Origin: Thermodesulfovibrionales bacterium | Lineage (GTDB): Bacteria > Nitrospirota > Thermodesulfovibrionia > Thermodesulfovibrionales > SM23-35 | Reading direction: 5' to 3' | Assembly (NCBI GenBank): GCA_031082155.1 | Contig: JAVHLL010000009.1 | Coordinates: 1 to 64,000, forward strand | Length of the DNA stretch: 64,000 bases | In this document: positions 1 through 10,168 of the stretch, piece after piece | How positions within the stretch are numbered: position 1 is the first letter of the stretch | How the letters are laid out: each line of letters starts with the position of its first letter | Position numbers and translations under genes: made by a program | The notes under the pieces: generated by a model | Told to the model about the DNA's origin: nothing | What the model saw: the letters and a program-made list of their open reading frames with translations, nothing else | Databases searched by the model: none

Positions 1-2
1 AG

Positions 3-182
3 ATGGAGGGGTTTGTCGGCGATAAAAAGGGTATTACGTGGGGCAATCAGATACGATCCTATATTTTACAACCCTATCGCATAGTAAAAGATCATAGGTC
101 AGATATAGAGACAGGGAATGTTGATGCTGTTCTGGAGGGGGAAATAGATAACTTCATCAAATCCTATCTTAAGAAAAAATAG
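3..182 (+). CDS. prfB: Peptide chain release factor 2, C-terminal end (partial)
   Basis: An open frame enters from the left edge and ends at TAG 180-182. The visible 59 residues contain [20 protein letters not shown] and ETGNVDAVL, which match the conserved C-terminal end of class I release factor RF2 (recognition of UAA/UGA stop codons and peptide release on the ribosome). The GGQ loop and the programmed frameshift site typical of many prfB genes lie outside the window. It is transcribed toward dnaA, with about 300 non-coding bases between them. Recognition rests on the conserved terminal motifs only. Confidence 0.85.
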   Translation: MEGFVGDKKGITWGNQIRSYILQPYRIVKDHRSDIETGNVDAVLEGEIDNFIKSYLKKK

Positions 183-227
183 GGTATAGGCAAGTGTTTC
201 CTCTACTATAAATTTTTGCAAAGAAAA

Positions 228-246
228 TAGTAGTAGAAGTTAGTAG
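228..246 (-). repeat. DnaA-trio-like repeat
   Basis: On the plus strand the bases read TAG TAG TAG AAG T TAG TAG. On the minus strand this is CTACTA-ACTTCTACTACTA followed by a T-rich stretch, close to the DnaA-trio array (3'-[G/A]A[T/A]-5' steps) used to load DnaA on single-stranded origin DNA. A near-consensus DnaA box lies 12 bases away at 259-267. Confidence 0.6.
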
Positions 247-258
247 GTGTTGTTTAGA

Positions 259-267
259 AGTGAATAA
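259..267 (-). promoter_or_regulatory. DnaA box, near consensus
   Basis: The minus strand reads TTATTCACT, one mismatch from TTATNCACA, in the same orientation as the adjoining DnaA-trio-like run. Confidence 0.5.
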
Positions 268-397
268 GTGTGTTTTTCCCGTAAACGGACATGGGTTTGC
301 ACTGTTGAAGGGAAAGTGGAGAAAAGGGTATTTTTTTTCACTTTTTTACAGTAGCGCAAGGAGTACGGAATATTTCACAAACTTATAACATATTTTC

Positions 398-427
398 TTG
401 TCTTACCACTTATCATTGGGATATAAT
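398..427 (+). promoter_or_regulatory. dnaA promoter candidate
   Basis: TTGTCT (398-403) is followed after 18 bases by TATAAT (422-427), a good sigma-70 type match about 60 bases before the dnaA start. The predicted leader would contain the palindrome at 448-467. Confidence 0.5.
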
Positions 428-447
428 TGAGAACCTCCCCGTATAAG

Positions 448-467
448 TTATTAACATATGTTAATAA
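448..467. promoter_or_regulatory. 20-base perfect palindrome in the dnaA leader
   Basis: The bases TTATTAACAT are followed directly by their reverse complement. The site lies between the predicted dnaA promoter and start codon, where a repressor or DnaA itself could bind. It is AT-only except for one C/G pair, so part of the symmetry could be compositional. Confidence 0.4.
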
Positions 468-490
468 GTTGTTAATGGACTTATCACACA

Positions 491-1822
491 ATGACATTAG
501 ACGAAATATGGAATAGCGGCATCTCTCAGATAGAAGGGAGAGTAGGGAGTAATATCACCGATCTCTGGTTCCGGCCAATAAAACTCACTATGGTAAAAGA
601 ACACACTATTACGCTGGAGATACCGAACAGGTTCTTTAAGGACTGGATAGAAGATAATTATCCTGACTTAGTGAACGAAACGGTTGGGCGCATTATGGGA
701 TATCCTGTCACCGTGCGGTATAAAGTTGCGGAGAAAATAGACCCTGACGTTAAGAAGATGGATATGCGTCTTGAAAACAGGAGGCAGAAACTCGCGAGCA
801 GGGGTATTCATCTGAACCCTAAATATACCTTCGAAAATTTCGTGATAGGGCCAAGCAATCAATTTGCTCAGGCAGCGGCAAAAGCTGTTGCCGAAGCTCC
901 TGGCAGGGCATATAATCCGTTGTTTGTCTATGGAGGAGTCGGACTGGGAAAAACACATCTGATCACCGCGATAGGCAATGCGGTTATTGACAAGAGACCG
1001 GAAGTATCGGTGATTTACGTTTCAGCAGAACAGTTCACGAACGAGGTTGTATCAGCGATTCGGCATGAGAAAATGGGGGAGCTGAAAGAGAAGTACAGGA
1101 ATGTGGACCTCCTGCTCCTTGACGACATTCATTTTATTGCAAATAAGACGCAGACACAGGAAGAATTCTTCCATACGTTCAATGCGATTTATGAAAGACA
1201 GAGGCAGATCGTTATTTCGAGCGACAGACCGCCGAAAGAAATCGGCGCGGTAACTGACAGACTCCGGTCACGGTTCAGCATGGGCCTTATTGCAGACATT
1301 CAGCCGCCGGAGCTGGAGACAAAAGTTGCGATATTGCTGAAAAAGGCTGATCATGAAAAGATTGCTATTCCGGAAGAAGTTGCCTATTATCTTGCATCCA
1401 GGGTGAGAACGAATATTCGCGAGCTGGAAGGGTGCCTCATCAGGCTTGGAGCGCAGGCATCACTGACAGGGACAAATATCTCAGTCACGATGGCGAAAGA
1501 CATCCTGCACGATCTCATCGAAGAAGATGAAAAACCGATTACTACCGACCAGGTTCAGAAAGTAGTCTCTGATCACTTTGCCCTAAAGTTGTCGGATATG
1601 AAGGCAAGAAAGAGGACGAAAGAAATTGCGTTACCAAGGCAGATTGCAATGTATTTAAGCAAGCAGCTGACAAGCTTGTCCCTCAGCGATATAGGGAAAA
1701 ATTTCGGCGGCAAAGACCATGCAACAGTTATCTATGCCTGCAAACAGATTGAAGACAAGAGGACGAAGGACGAGGTCTTCAACAGGCTGATCGAGAATCT
1801 GATACGGAAGTTGAAGGGGTAA
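491..1822 (+). CDS. dnaA: Chromosomal replication initiator DnaA
   Basis: DnaA is the AAA+ initiator that binds DnaA boxes and opens the origin. The 443-residue protein has the normal layout: N-terminal DnaB-interaction region (about 1-80), short linker, AAA+ core with Walker A GGVGLGKT at 148-155 and Walker B LLLLDD near 207-212, and a C-terminal helix-turn-helix DNA-binding domain with the family signature (LSLSDIGKNFGGKDHATVIYA-type; GKDHATV instead of the commoner GRDHTTV). The ATG at 491 has no clear Shine-Dalgarno sequence; the previous bases are AT-rich. The gene follows the origin candidate and starts the dnaA-dnaN-gyrB series, the usual order at bacterial origins. Confidence 0.98.
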   Translation: MTLDEIWNSGISQIEGRVGSNITDLWFRPIKLTMVKEHTITLEIPNRFFKDWIEDNYPDLVNETVGRIMGYPVTVRYKVAEKIDPDVKKMDMRLENRRQKLASRGIHLNPKYTFENFVIGPSNQFAQAAAKAVAEAPGRAYNPLFVYGGVGLGKTHLITAIGNAVIDKRPEVSVIYVSAEQFTNEVVSAIRHEKMGELKEKYRNVDLLLLDDIHFIANKTQTQEEFFHTFNAIYERQRQIVISSDRPPKEIGAVTDRLRSRFSMGLIADIQPPELETKVAILLKKADHEKIAIPEEVAYYLASRVRTNIRELEGCLIRLGAQASLTGTNISVTMAKDILHDLIEEDEKPITTDQVQKVVSDHFALKLSDMKARKRTKEIALPRQIAMYLSKQLTSLSLSDIGKNFGGKDHATVIYACKQIEDKRTKDEVFNRLIENLIRKLKG

Positions 1823-1853
1823 CGGGTAAATAAAGGATAGTAGAGGAGGGAGT

Positions 1854-2987
1854 ATGAAACTACAGGTATCAAAAGACGAAATGCAGGAGAAACTGGCAAA
1901 TATCCAGAATATCATAGAGAAGAAAAATACCATGCCGATCTTAAGCCACTTCCTTCTCAGCGCCGGCAAGAAAGGTTCATATATTATTGCGACAGATATA
2001 GAAACGGCGATAAAAGAGCCACTCAATGTTGCCGTTGAGAAAGAGGGTAAACTCTGCATACCGGCCCGAAAACTGTTCGAGATCGTGAGAGAAACGGACG
2101 GCGACCTGTCTTTTGAAACAATAGATGAGTCTTCATCAGGAGGATGGCTCAGGGTAAAATCAGGCGCAAGCGAATTCAAGCTCGCTTGTCTTTCTCCTGA
2201 TGATTTCCCTGCATGGCCTGCATTGGGAGATGTTGAAGAGTTGACGGTTGATGCTTCGTCCCTCCTCGAAATGATAGAAAAAACGATCTACGCCGCCGGA
2301 GAAAGTGATACAAGGTATACCCTGAACGGACTCCTGTTCCACACAAAGTCCGGCGATAAGGCCCTCACCGTAGTGGGTACAGACGGACACAGACTGGCTT
2401 TTATCACAAAGGATATGGAAGGAGAGGGGAAAGAGGAAAAAAGGATCATCATACCCAGAAAGGGCGTTTCTGAACTGAGACGCTTCCTGCCTGCGGACAA
2501 GGATACCGGAGGAGAAAGAAAAACGGTCAAAATTTCTGTAGGGGAAAAGCACCTCCTGTTCAGCATTGATACCATAGAATTTTTAACAAGACTTATTGAA
2601 GGCTCATATCCGAATTATGAGAACGTTATCCCCCAGGCAAACGAGAAACAGATATTGATAGATAAGGACCCGTTTGTAAGGGTTCTCCGCAGGGTTTCGG
2701 TCATGTCGAGGGAACGGGCAAGTGCGATCAGGTTCGATCTTGACAACGACCTGCTTACCGTGTTTTCATCGAGTCCCGACCTTGGTGAGGCAAAGGAAGA
2801 AGTTGTGATAGACTATAAGGGTGAGAAGATTTCCCTCGGTTTCAATGCCCGGTATCTGCTCGATATTCTCGGAGCCATGACATCAGAAAAGGTTGTCCTT
2901 GAACTGCAGGACCCGCTCAGCCCGGTTCTTGTGAGAGAGGACGGGAACGAAAAGTATAAGAGTGTCATTATGCCAATGCGGATATAA
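1854..2987 (+). CDS. dnaN: DNA polymerase III beta subunit (sliding clamp)
   Basis: This is the ring-shaped processivity clamp of the replicative polymerase. Its 377 residues fit the three-domain clamp fold. Recognisable parts are the N-terminal MPILSHFLLSA segment, the central TVVGTDGHRLAF segment and the C-terminal VIMPMRI, close to the canonical PM(R/Q)L ending that lines the client-binding pocket. The ATG at 1854 is preceded by GAGGAGGG, a strong ribosome site. It lies 31 bases after dnaA, probably co-transcribed with it. Confidence 0.97.
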   Translation: MKLQVSKDEMQEKLANIQNIIEKKNTMPILSHFLLSAGKKGSYIIATDIETAIKEPLNVAVEKEGKLCIPARKLFEIVRETDGDLSFETIDESSSGGWLRVKSGASEFKLACLSPDDFPAWPALGDVEELTVDASSLLEMIEKTIYAAGESDTRYTLNGLLFHTKSGDKALTVVGTDGHRLAFITKDMEGEGKEEKRIIIPRKGVSELRRFLPADKDTGGERKTVKISVGEKHLLFSIDTIEFLTRLIEGSYPNYENVIPQANEKQILIDKDPFVRVLRRVSVMSRERASAIRFDLDNDLLTVFSSSPDLGEAKEEVVIDYKGEKISLGFNARYLLDILGAMTSEKVVLELQDPLSPVLVREDGNEKYKSVIMPMRI

Positions 2988-3079
2988 CTTTGTTGTCGTT
3001 AACGCAAAAAAAAGATATCTGAGTATATGCGATATGACCTGTGACTACAGGGAATCACGCGAAGACCGGAGGGCATTGA

Positions 3080-5918
<2,839 letters not shown>

Positions 5919-5927
5919 GAAAAAGAT

Positions 5928-5957
5928 TTGACAAATTCTCGGTGAATACTTTATCGT
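5928..5957 (+). promoter_or_regulatory. Promoter candidate for the methyltransferase leader
   Basis: A perfect -35 hexamer TTGACA (5928-5933) is followed after 18 bases by TATCGT (5952-5957; four of six matches). It lies about 60 bases before the first of two tandem hairpins, which would give a long structured leader of roughly 200 bases. Confidence 0.4.
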
Positions 5958-6013
5958 AAATATATTCAAGCACGAAGTTTGAGTATTTACACACGGATTT
6001 TAGACAGTATTGA

Positions 6014-6059
6014 GCCATGAAGGTTGTCACCAGAAGGTGACGGGACGCATGGCTTTTTT
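6014..6059 (+). terminator. Tandem terminator-like hairpin 1
   Basis: Outer stem GCCATG (6014-6019) pairs with CATGGC (6048-6053); inner stem GTCACC (6026-6031) pairs with GGTGAC (6036-6041) around an AGAA loop; six T follow. It could terminate gyrB-operon transcription or regulate the downstream gene. It shares the string GCCAYGAAGG with hairpin 2. Confidence 0.6.
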
Positions 6060-6115
6060 GTTTTGATTCCATACATGCACTAAGAACAATTTAATTTCTC
6101 ATTAAAAGACAATAA

Positions 6116-6160
6116 GCCACGAAGGCACACACCGTGAAGGTGTCCTTTTGTGGCTTTTTT
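6116..6160 (+). promoter_or_regulatory. Tandem terminator-like hairpin 2, adjacent to the methyltransferase ribosome site
   Basis: GCCAC (6116-6120) pairs with GTGGC (6050... 6054), AAGG (6122-6125) with CCTT (6044-6047 offset by 100, that is 6144-6147), and ACACC (6129-6133) with GGTGT (6139-6143) around GTGAA. The outer right arm is at 6150-6154 and is followed by T6 (6155-6160), then GGAGG at 6165-6169 and ATG at 6174. An intrinsic terminator shape placed immediately before a ribosome site is the usual layout of a transcription attenuator. No antiterminator could be assigned, and it matches no riboswitch class I recognise. Confidence 0.5.
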
Positions 6161-6173
6161 ATTTGGAGGAATC

Positions 6174-6887
6174 ATGGGAGATGCTTTCTGTACACTTGCG
6201 GGTGATGTTGCATACTGGGACGGCTATTCCCAATGGTACAAGTTGTGGTTCGAACATAACAATTATCACGATGAGGTGTTGGAAACCCTCATGGAAATGG
6301 TAAAGCCGGGATGGAAGGTTCTTGACGTCGGAGCAGGGAATGGCGTTCTCTCTTTGCCGTTATGCGCGATTGGATGCGAGGTCAGCGCTCTCGAACCGTC
6401 CGCCGGTATGAGAAAACTCCTCTATAAGGAAGCATACAGACGGGGCATTGATTGGATAAGGGTCGATAATCGCAGATGGGGAGAATTTCATGATTTCTCT
6501 GCCGAATTTAATCTTATCATAGCGTGCAACAGCCTTCATCTGATGCCTCTGGGGATAGAACATTCATTGAAAAAAATATTTTCTCTTAAGCCCATGAATG
6601 TCTTTGTCGTAAGCGAGATACCATTGGAGAATTCGAAAAAACAAATCCTTTTCGATGATTACGCCAGAGCATTTACAAAAAAGAAAGTGACAGAAAGCTC
6701 TTTTGCGTATCATTCCATTGCAGAAGCAATTGAACACTGGTCTTACAAGAACAGGAGGGCGCCTGATCCCCGCGAGGAGAGGGAAATCAGATCAAAACTC
6801 ATCCGGAAACATAACCATTTCTGGATGCAGGACATGGCTTCCGTGCACATGTACTGGTGGACTCGGCATGTTGAACATGCTGCATAA
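6174..6887 (+). CDS. Class I SAM-dependent methyltransferase
   Basis: The 237-residue product has the Rossmann-like methyltransferase fold. Motif I is VLDVGAGNGVLSLPL (about residues 47-61), followed by the acidic end of strand 2 (CEVSALEPS) and a motif resembling the post-II region (FNLIIACNSLHLM). The substrate is not evident; a small molecule is possible. The start at 6174 is chosen because GGAGG lies five bases upstream; an in-frame start at 6150 would lie inside the hairpin. Its stop overlaps a small ORF (6877) split by the following ISL3-type element. Its position ahead of tonB-exbBD suggests it once belonged to the same operon. Confidence 0.8.
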   Translation: MGDAFCTLAGDVAYWDGYSQWYKLWFEHNNYHDEVLETLMEMVKPGWKVLDVGAGNGVLSLPLCAIGCEVSALEPSAGMRKLLYKEAYRRGIDWIRVDNRRWGEFHDFSAEFNLIIACNSLHLMPLGIEHSLKKIFSLKPMNVFVVSEIPLENSKKQILFDDYARAFTKKKVTESSFAYHSIAEAIEHWSYKNRRAPDPREEREIRSKLIRKHNHFWMQDMASVHMYWWTRHVEHAA

Positions 6888-6931
6888 AGGAGATTTTATT
6901 ATTGAACCCCTGGCAATTAAAGAAAAAAAAG
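6877..6931 (+). pseudogene. 5' part of a small ORF interrupted by the ISL3-type element
   Basis: From ATG 6877 (or 6868), overlapping the methyltransferase stop, a frame reads MLHKGDFIIEPLAIKEKK and then hits the predicted element boundary. Removing the element and one copy of the 8-base repeat AAAAAAAG joins it in frame to VVIVSPLEHANPPEDMGCG at 8325-8426, giving 52 residues and a stop three bases before tonB. GGAG at 6889-6892 is inside this frame, so the true start is uncertain. I do not recognise the family. The in-frame junction is seen; that it was a functional gene is inference. Confidence 0.4.
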
Positions 6932-8317
6932 GGTTCATTCGTAGAAAAGTTGAAAATAGAGTTGAAGGGTAGAAAAGGTAGAACCGAAGCATAGAAAAAG
7001 GAAAGCATCGAATTTCAGCCGCAACTGGTATAGTTTTGTTGTCGAAGACAAAATAATACCGGAGGAGAAATTCGATGCAATTAGATAGTGTCACGGAACT
7101 GCTGGGAATTGCAAACTTTAAAGTAGCGTATATGGTACGTCACAGCGAAAATAGGATAGATTTGGTATTAAGACGGGTAGAGGAAAAGCCCTGTGTCTGC
7201 TCAGGATGTGGAAAAGTTCACCATACACCTATTCACAGTATAGATACGGTTATCATTGAGGATCTGCCCATTAGTGGAAAGCGTGTGTTCCTGCATGTTC
7301 CGAAACGGCGGTCGCTCTGTCATGAAGATGAGAAAATCAGAACCGAAGAACTTGAGTGGTTGCGAGGGAGAGTTACCCGGAGATTTGCAGAGCAGATCTA
7401 CCGGCTGACTTCTATCACGACAAATAAGGAAGCCGGCTGGTTTCTGGGGTTGGATGACGAGAAGGTGTATCGAATAGACAAAGGCATGCTTGAAGAATTA
7501 TCGTTACAGCGGATTCAGAAGGTTACACCTCCCCGGCATATGAGTGTTGATGAAGTAGCGTGGCAGAAGTGGCATAAGTACGTCACGAATGTTATTGATG
7601 TCGATAAACGGAAAGTCATTTGGAACCACGAAGGGCGCGGCAAAGCAGTCCTGGATAAGTTTTATCGGAAGATAGGCAAGAAGGGATGCGGCAAGATACA
7701 GGCTGTAGCCAGTGACGGTGCCCGAGGGTTTCTGTCATCCTCAAAAGAGCATCTGAAAAAGGCCCTGATCGTACTGGACCATTTTCACGTAAAGAAGTAT
7801 CTTAACGACGCGGTTGATACTGTCAGGAAAGAAGAACTGAGGAAGGCCAGACAACAGGAGAATCAAGAGGTGTCTGCCATCCTGCATTGCAATAAGCGAT
7901 TTATCCTGATGCAAAACACGGTGACGGATAAGAAAACAGATATACTGAAGAAGCTCGAATCATTGAACGAAAGAGTCTATCAGGCAATGCTCCTCAAAGA
8001 ACAGTTTCTCTCGGTTTATTCCGCAGGTAACCGGAAGGATGCCTATACGAATCTGAGGGCTTGGATCGTGGCGGCAATAAACTCCCGGATACCATCGTTT
8101 GTTGAGCTTGGATACAAGTTCTTCAGGAAACGGCATTATGTCCTGAATTACTTCACCTGTAAAATAACGTCCGCCATATCGGAAGGAATCAATAATAAGA
8201 TAAAGAGGTTAAAGCGCATGGCTTACGGCTACAGAGACGTCAAATACTTCTTGCTCAAGATACATCAGCATTGCGGACTGTTAAGCCCTAAGCTTTCAAC
8301 TTAAACACGAAAGAGAG
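6932..8317 (+). mobile_element. ISL3-family insertion sequence
   Basis: The element carries one transposase gene (7075-8304). The ends show an imperfect inverted repeat: left TTCGTagaaAAGTTGAAA (6938-6955) against the reverse complement of 8293-8310, TTCGTgtttAAGTTGAAA. The boundaries are set by an 8-base direct repeat AAAAAAAG at 6924-6931 and 8318-8325, the length usual for ISL3. Because this repeat is a homopolymer the exact ends are uncertain by a few bases. The transposase looks intact, so the copy may be active. It sits between the methyltransferase and tonB. Confidence 0.7.
7075..8304 (+). CDS. tnp: ISL3-family transposase
   Basis: The 409-residue protein has the features of ISL3 transposases: an N-terminal zinc-binding region (CVCSGCGKVHHTPIHSID, about 41-58) for binding the ends, a helix-turn-helix region, and a DDE nuclease core with aspartates in VDEVAWQKW and VASDGARGF and a downstream glutamate in the AISEGINNKIKRLKR segment. 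It cuts and pastes or copies its own element. The ATG is preceded by CCGGAGGAGA. No frameshift or stop is seen. It is the only gene of its element. Confidence 0.9.
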   Translation: MQLDSVTELLGIANFKVAYMVRHSENRIDLVLRRVEEKPCVCSGCGKVHHTPIHSIDTVIIEDLPISGKRVFLHVPKRRSLCHEDEKIRTEELEWLRGRVTRRFAEQIYRLTSITTNKEAGWFLGLDDEKVYRIDKGMLEELSLQRIQKVTPPRHMSVDEVAWQKWHKYVTNVIDVDKRKVIWNHEGRGKAVLDKFYRKIGKKGCGKIQAVASDGARGFLSSSKEHLKKALIVLDHFHVKKYLNDAVDTVRKEELRKARQQENQEVSAILHCNKRFILMQNTVTDKKTDILKKLESLNERVYQAMLLKEQFLSVYSAGNRKDAYTNLRAWIVAAINSRIPSFVELGYKFFRKRHYVLNYFTCKITSAISEGINNKIKRLKRMAYGYRDVKYFLLKIHQHCGLLSPKLST

Positions 8318-8324
8318 AAAAAAA

Positions 8325-8426
8325 GTAGTTATTGTTTCCCCTCTGGAACATGCTAACCCTCCGGAGGACATGGGGTGCGGGCACCGGACCCGCACCCGGA
8401 TTTTTCATTCATCGCAGGTATTTTAA
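8325..8426 (+). pseudogene. 3' part of the small ORF interrupted by the ISL3-type element
   Basis: This frame continues the one at 6877-6931 once the element is removed. It reads VVIVSPLEHANPPEDMGCG, then runs through a perfect GC-rich hairpin (8373-8397) as HRTRTR and stops at TAA 8424-8426, three bases before the tonB ATG. The first half looks protein-like; the part inside the hairpin may not have been coding originally. Confidence 0.3.
8373..8405 (+). terminator. Strong hairpin with T-run before tonB
   Basis: GGGTGCGGG (8373-8381) pairs perfectly with CCCGCACCC (8389-8397) around a seven-base loop, followed after GGA by five T. It could be an intrinsic terminator of the upstream transcript or an attenuator of the tonB operon, whose start codon is only about 25 bases further on. 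Confidence 0.6.
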
Positions 8427-8429
8427 TAA

Positions 8430-9191
8430 ATGATAATGAAAAGGAATACAAACATAGAAATAAACACATACGGATTGGGATACGCGCATGAGCAGCATTA
8501 CGGAATAATAACGTCGCTTTCCGTCCATTCGATTATCTTCATGCTTTTCTTTATGCTCTCTCTTGTGAAAAGCGGTAATGACGTAAAAACGTATTATATC
8601 CAGTTTACCCAAATGGGGGAAGAAACAGTCCAGGCGCCTCAGTCCGCCAGTAAGATGAAGAGACCTATAGCTACTGAACCGGAAAGGAAAGTGGTGAGAG
8701 AGGAAATCCCGGTGATAAAGGATACTCCTGTTGAAGCGCATGAAGCGGTCATCAGGGACAATGCAATTGAAACTCCTGACGTGGTCAAAGTGGCAAGCGC
8801 TCCCGAACTTGCGCCACAGCCAGAGGCAATTCACCGGCAGAGCGGGGAGGGCACAGTCAGTAATGTCGCATTTGCCTCATCCGGCACTTCTGCAATTATC
8901 GAAACAGAATTCGGTTCTACCGGAGCTCCTGCTTTTGTAAACAGGCAGATTCCGGTATATCCCATGATGGCAAAGAAGCTCGGCAAGCAGGGCAGGGTTG
9001 TTTTAAGGCTTCATATAAACGAGAAAGGAAGGCTTCTGAATATTGAAGTTGTTGAACCGGCAGGCTACGGGTTTACGGAGTCTGCCATGGAGGCGGTGAA
9101 AATGTCGACCTTTTCCCCCGCGCATGAAAAGGGCGTGAGTGTTGCATCAAAGGCTTTACTCACCGTCCGTTTCGTGTTGAAAAAGAGCTGA
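8430..9191 (+). CDS. tonB: Energy transducer TonB
   Basis: TonB spans the periplasm and passes proton-motive energy from ExbB/ExbD to outer-membrane receptors. The 253-residue protein has one N-terminal membrane segment (about 27-45, IITSLSVHSIIFMLFFML), a long variable periplasmic stretch rich in P, E and A, and the C-terminal TonB domain (about 170-252) with PVYPMMAKKLGKQGRVVLRL and SAMEAVKMSTFSPA, matching the YP...G.V.....DG.G...A.....W.F.P family pattern. An alternative ATG lies two codons in. It begins the tonB-exbB-exbD-receptor set and is probably dedicated to it. Confidence 0.9.
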   Translation: MIMKRNTNIEINTYGLGYAHEQHYGIITSLSVHSIIFMLFFMLSLVKSGNDVKTYYIQFTQMGEETVQAPQSASKMKRPIATEPERKVVREEIPVIKDTPVEAHEAVIRDNAIETPDVVKVASAPELAPQPEAIHRQSGEGTVSNVAFASSGTSAIIETEFGSTGAPAFVNRQIPVYPMMAKKLGKQGRVVLRLHINEKGRLLNIEVVEPAGYGFTESAMEAVKMSTFSPAHEKGVSVASKALLTVRFVLKKS

Positions 9192-9213
9192 CGCTAATAA
9201 AGGAGAAATATAA

Positions 9214-9648
9214 ATGGAATGGCTTAAGGCAGCTGTCGATTATGGGATTATCGGACTCCTGGTTGTTATGAGTGTTATTGCAGTTTCAATCGCGGTCGAG
9301 AGGCTACTTGTTTACCGGAACATCAGGCTGGGAGACTTCGGAGACAAGAAGTCCCTTGAAATAGAGCTCACAAATAAACTGCATATCATCGCAACAATAG
9401 GAAGCAACGCGCCGTACATAGGCCTGCTCGGCACGGTGCTCGGCATAATGCTTACCTTTTACACAATAGGCAAGGAAGGTCTAATCGATACGAGCAAGAT
9501 CATGACAGGTCTTGCCCTTGCGCTGAAGGCGACGGCTATCGGACTTGTTGTTGCCATCCCGTCGATTACTTTTTACAACTTTCTTTTGAGACAGGTGAAA
9601 GTGTTGATAGCCAAATGGGAGACGGACAATGGAAGAAAAAGAATTTAA
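9214..9648 (+). CDS. exbB: ExbB/TolQ/MotA-type proton channel protein
   Basis: This inner-membrane protein forms the proton-conducting complex with ExbD that energises TonB. At 144 residues it is a short ExbB form. Three membrane segments are seen: about 8-28, 62-83 (APYIGLLGTVLGIMLTFYTIG, the family signature) and 98-121. The long cytoplasmic loop of classical ExbB is reduced, as in many TonB-system paralogues. AAAGGAGAAA precedes the ATG. Its end overlaps exbD by 20 bases, which indicates translational coupling. Confidence 0.9.
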   Translation: MEWLKAAVDYGIIGLLVVMSVIAVSIAVERLLVYRNIRLGDFGDKKSLEIELTNKLHIIATIGSNAPYIGLLGTVLGIMLTFYTIGKEGLIDTSKIMTGLALALKATAIGLVVAIPSITFYNFLLRQVKVLIAKWETDNGRKRI

Positions 9649-10018
9649 CTATATGAATGTTATTCCACTGGTGGATGTGATGCTCGTACTGCTTACGATC
9701 GTCCTAACCACATCGACATTTATCGCTTCAGGAATGATAAACGTATCATTGCCGAAGGCGTCTGCCGAGCATAAGGAGATACTGAAAAATCAGACCATAT
9801 CCATACATAAAGACGGAACACTCTATTTGAATGCTTATTCAATGACGCTTGATGAATTGAGAGGAAAAGTGACCATGCTGGACAGGGAGACGCCGATGGT
9901 TATCCGTGCGGACAGGGACATCAGGCTTCAGGTATTTGTGGATGTCCTTGATATTATCAATAACCTCGGATTCAAAAAAGTTGCGATACAGACCGAAAAG
10001 GGAGGTGAGAAAAACTAA
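9629..10018 (+). CDS. exbD: ExbD/TolR-type biopolymer transport protein
   Basis: ExbD is the partner of ExbB in the TonB energy complex. The 129-residue protein has the family's N-terminal membrane helix with the proton-coupling aspartate in NVIPLVDVMLVLLTIVL (about 9-25) and a periplasmic domain ending in a region with RADRDIRLQVFVDVLDIINNLGFKKVAIQTE, of which the typical element is the conserved (D..V.Y..V...M...G)-type helix. It overlaps exbB and is followed by a structured, 150-base gap before the receptor gene. Confidence 0.92.
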   Translation: MEEKEFNYMNVIPLVDVMLVLLTIVLTTSTFIASGMINVSLPKASAEHKEILKNQTISIHKDGTLYLNAYSMTLDELRGKVTMLDRETPMVIRADRDIRLQVFVDVLDIINNLGFKKVAIQTEKGGEKN

Positions 10019-10168
10019 AAATTTCAAATTTCAAATTAAAAATTTAAAAAATCAGGGGCAGGCGTAACCTTGGAGTGGACACTCTGCCCCCGAGGGAAGC
10101 GATGCAGTTACAACGCCCCCTTGCTTTATTTTAGCAAAGAAGGGGTAAGACAAAAAGGAGGAGTAAAT
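10019..10168 (+). promoter_or_regulatory. Structured leader before the TonB-dependent receptor
   Basis: After an A/T repeat stretch (10019-10050) several mutually exclusive stems can form. GGGGCAG near 10053 pairs with CTGCCCC near 10083; GGCGTAAC overlaps the first arm and can pair with GTTA/CGCC around 10108-10120; a third hairpin has CCCCTT near 10121 against AAGGGG near 10140. GGAGG and the receptor ATG (10169) follow. Such alternatives suggest an RNA switch, but it matches no class I recognise. Confidence 0.4.

Larger units (their letters stand above)
183..490. other. Candidate chromosomal replication origin (oriC) upstream of dnaA
   Basis: This 308-base gap between prfB and dnaA holds no credible ORF and is AT-rich. 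It contains a DnaA-trio-like run (228-246), a nearby near-consensus DnaA box (259-267, minus), A/T tracts around 207-226 and 330-350, a good dnaA promoter (398-427) and a 20-base perfect palindrome (448-467). Origins next to dnaA are common in bacteria. The element order read on the minus strand (box, then trios, then an AT-rich stretch) resembles the basal unwinding system described in Bacillus subtilis. Strong consensus DnaA boxes are few, so the call is an inference. Confidence 0.65.

Noticed and set aside
6041-6048. GGGACGCA, shared with the GEMM-I c-di-GMP riboswitch core
   Set aside because: Only this octamer matches; the other conserved core elements and the two-stem layout are missing.
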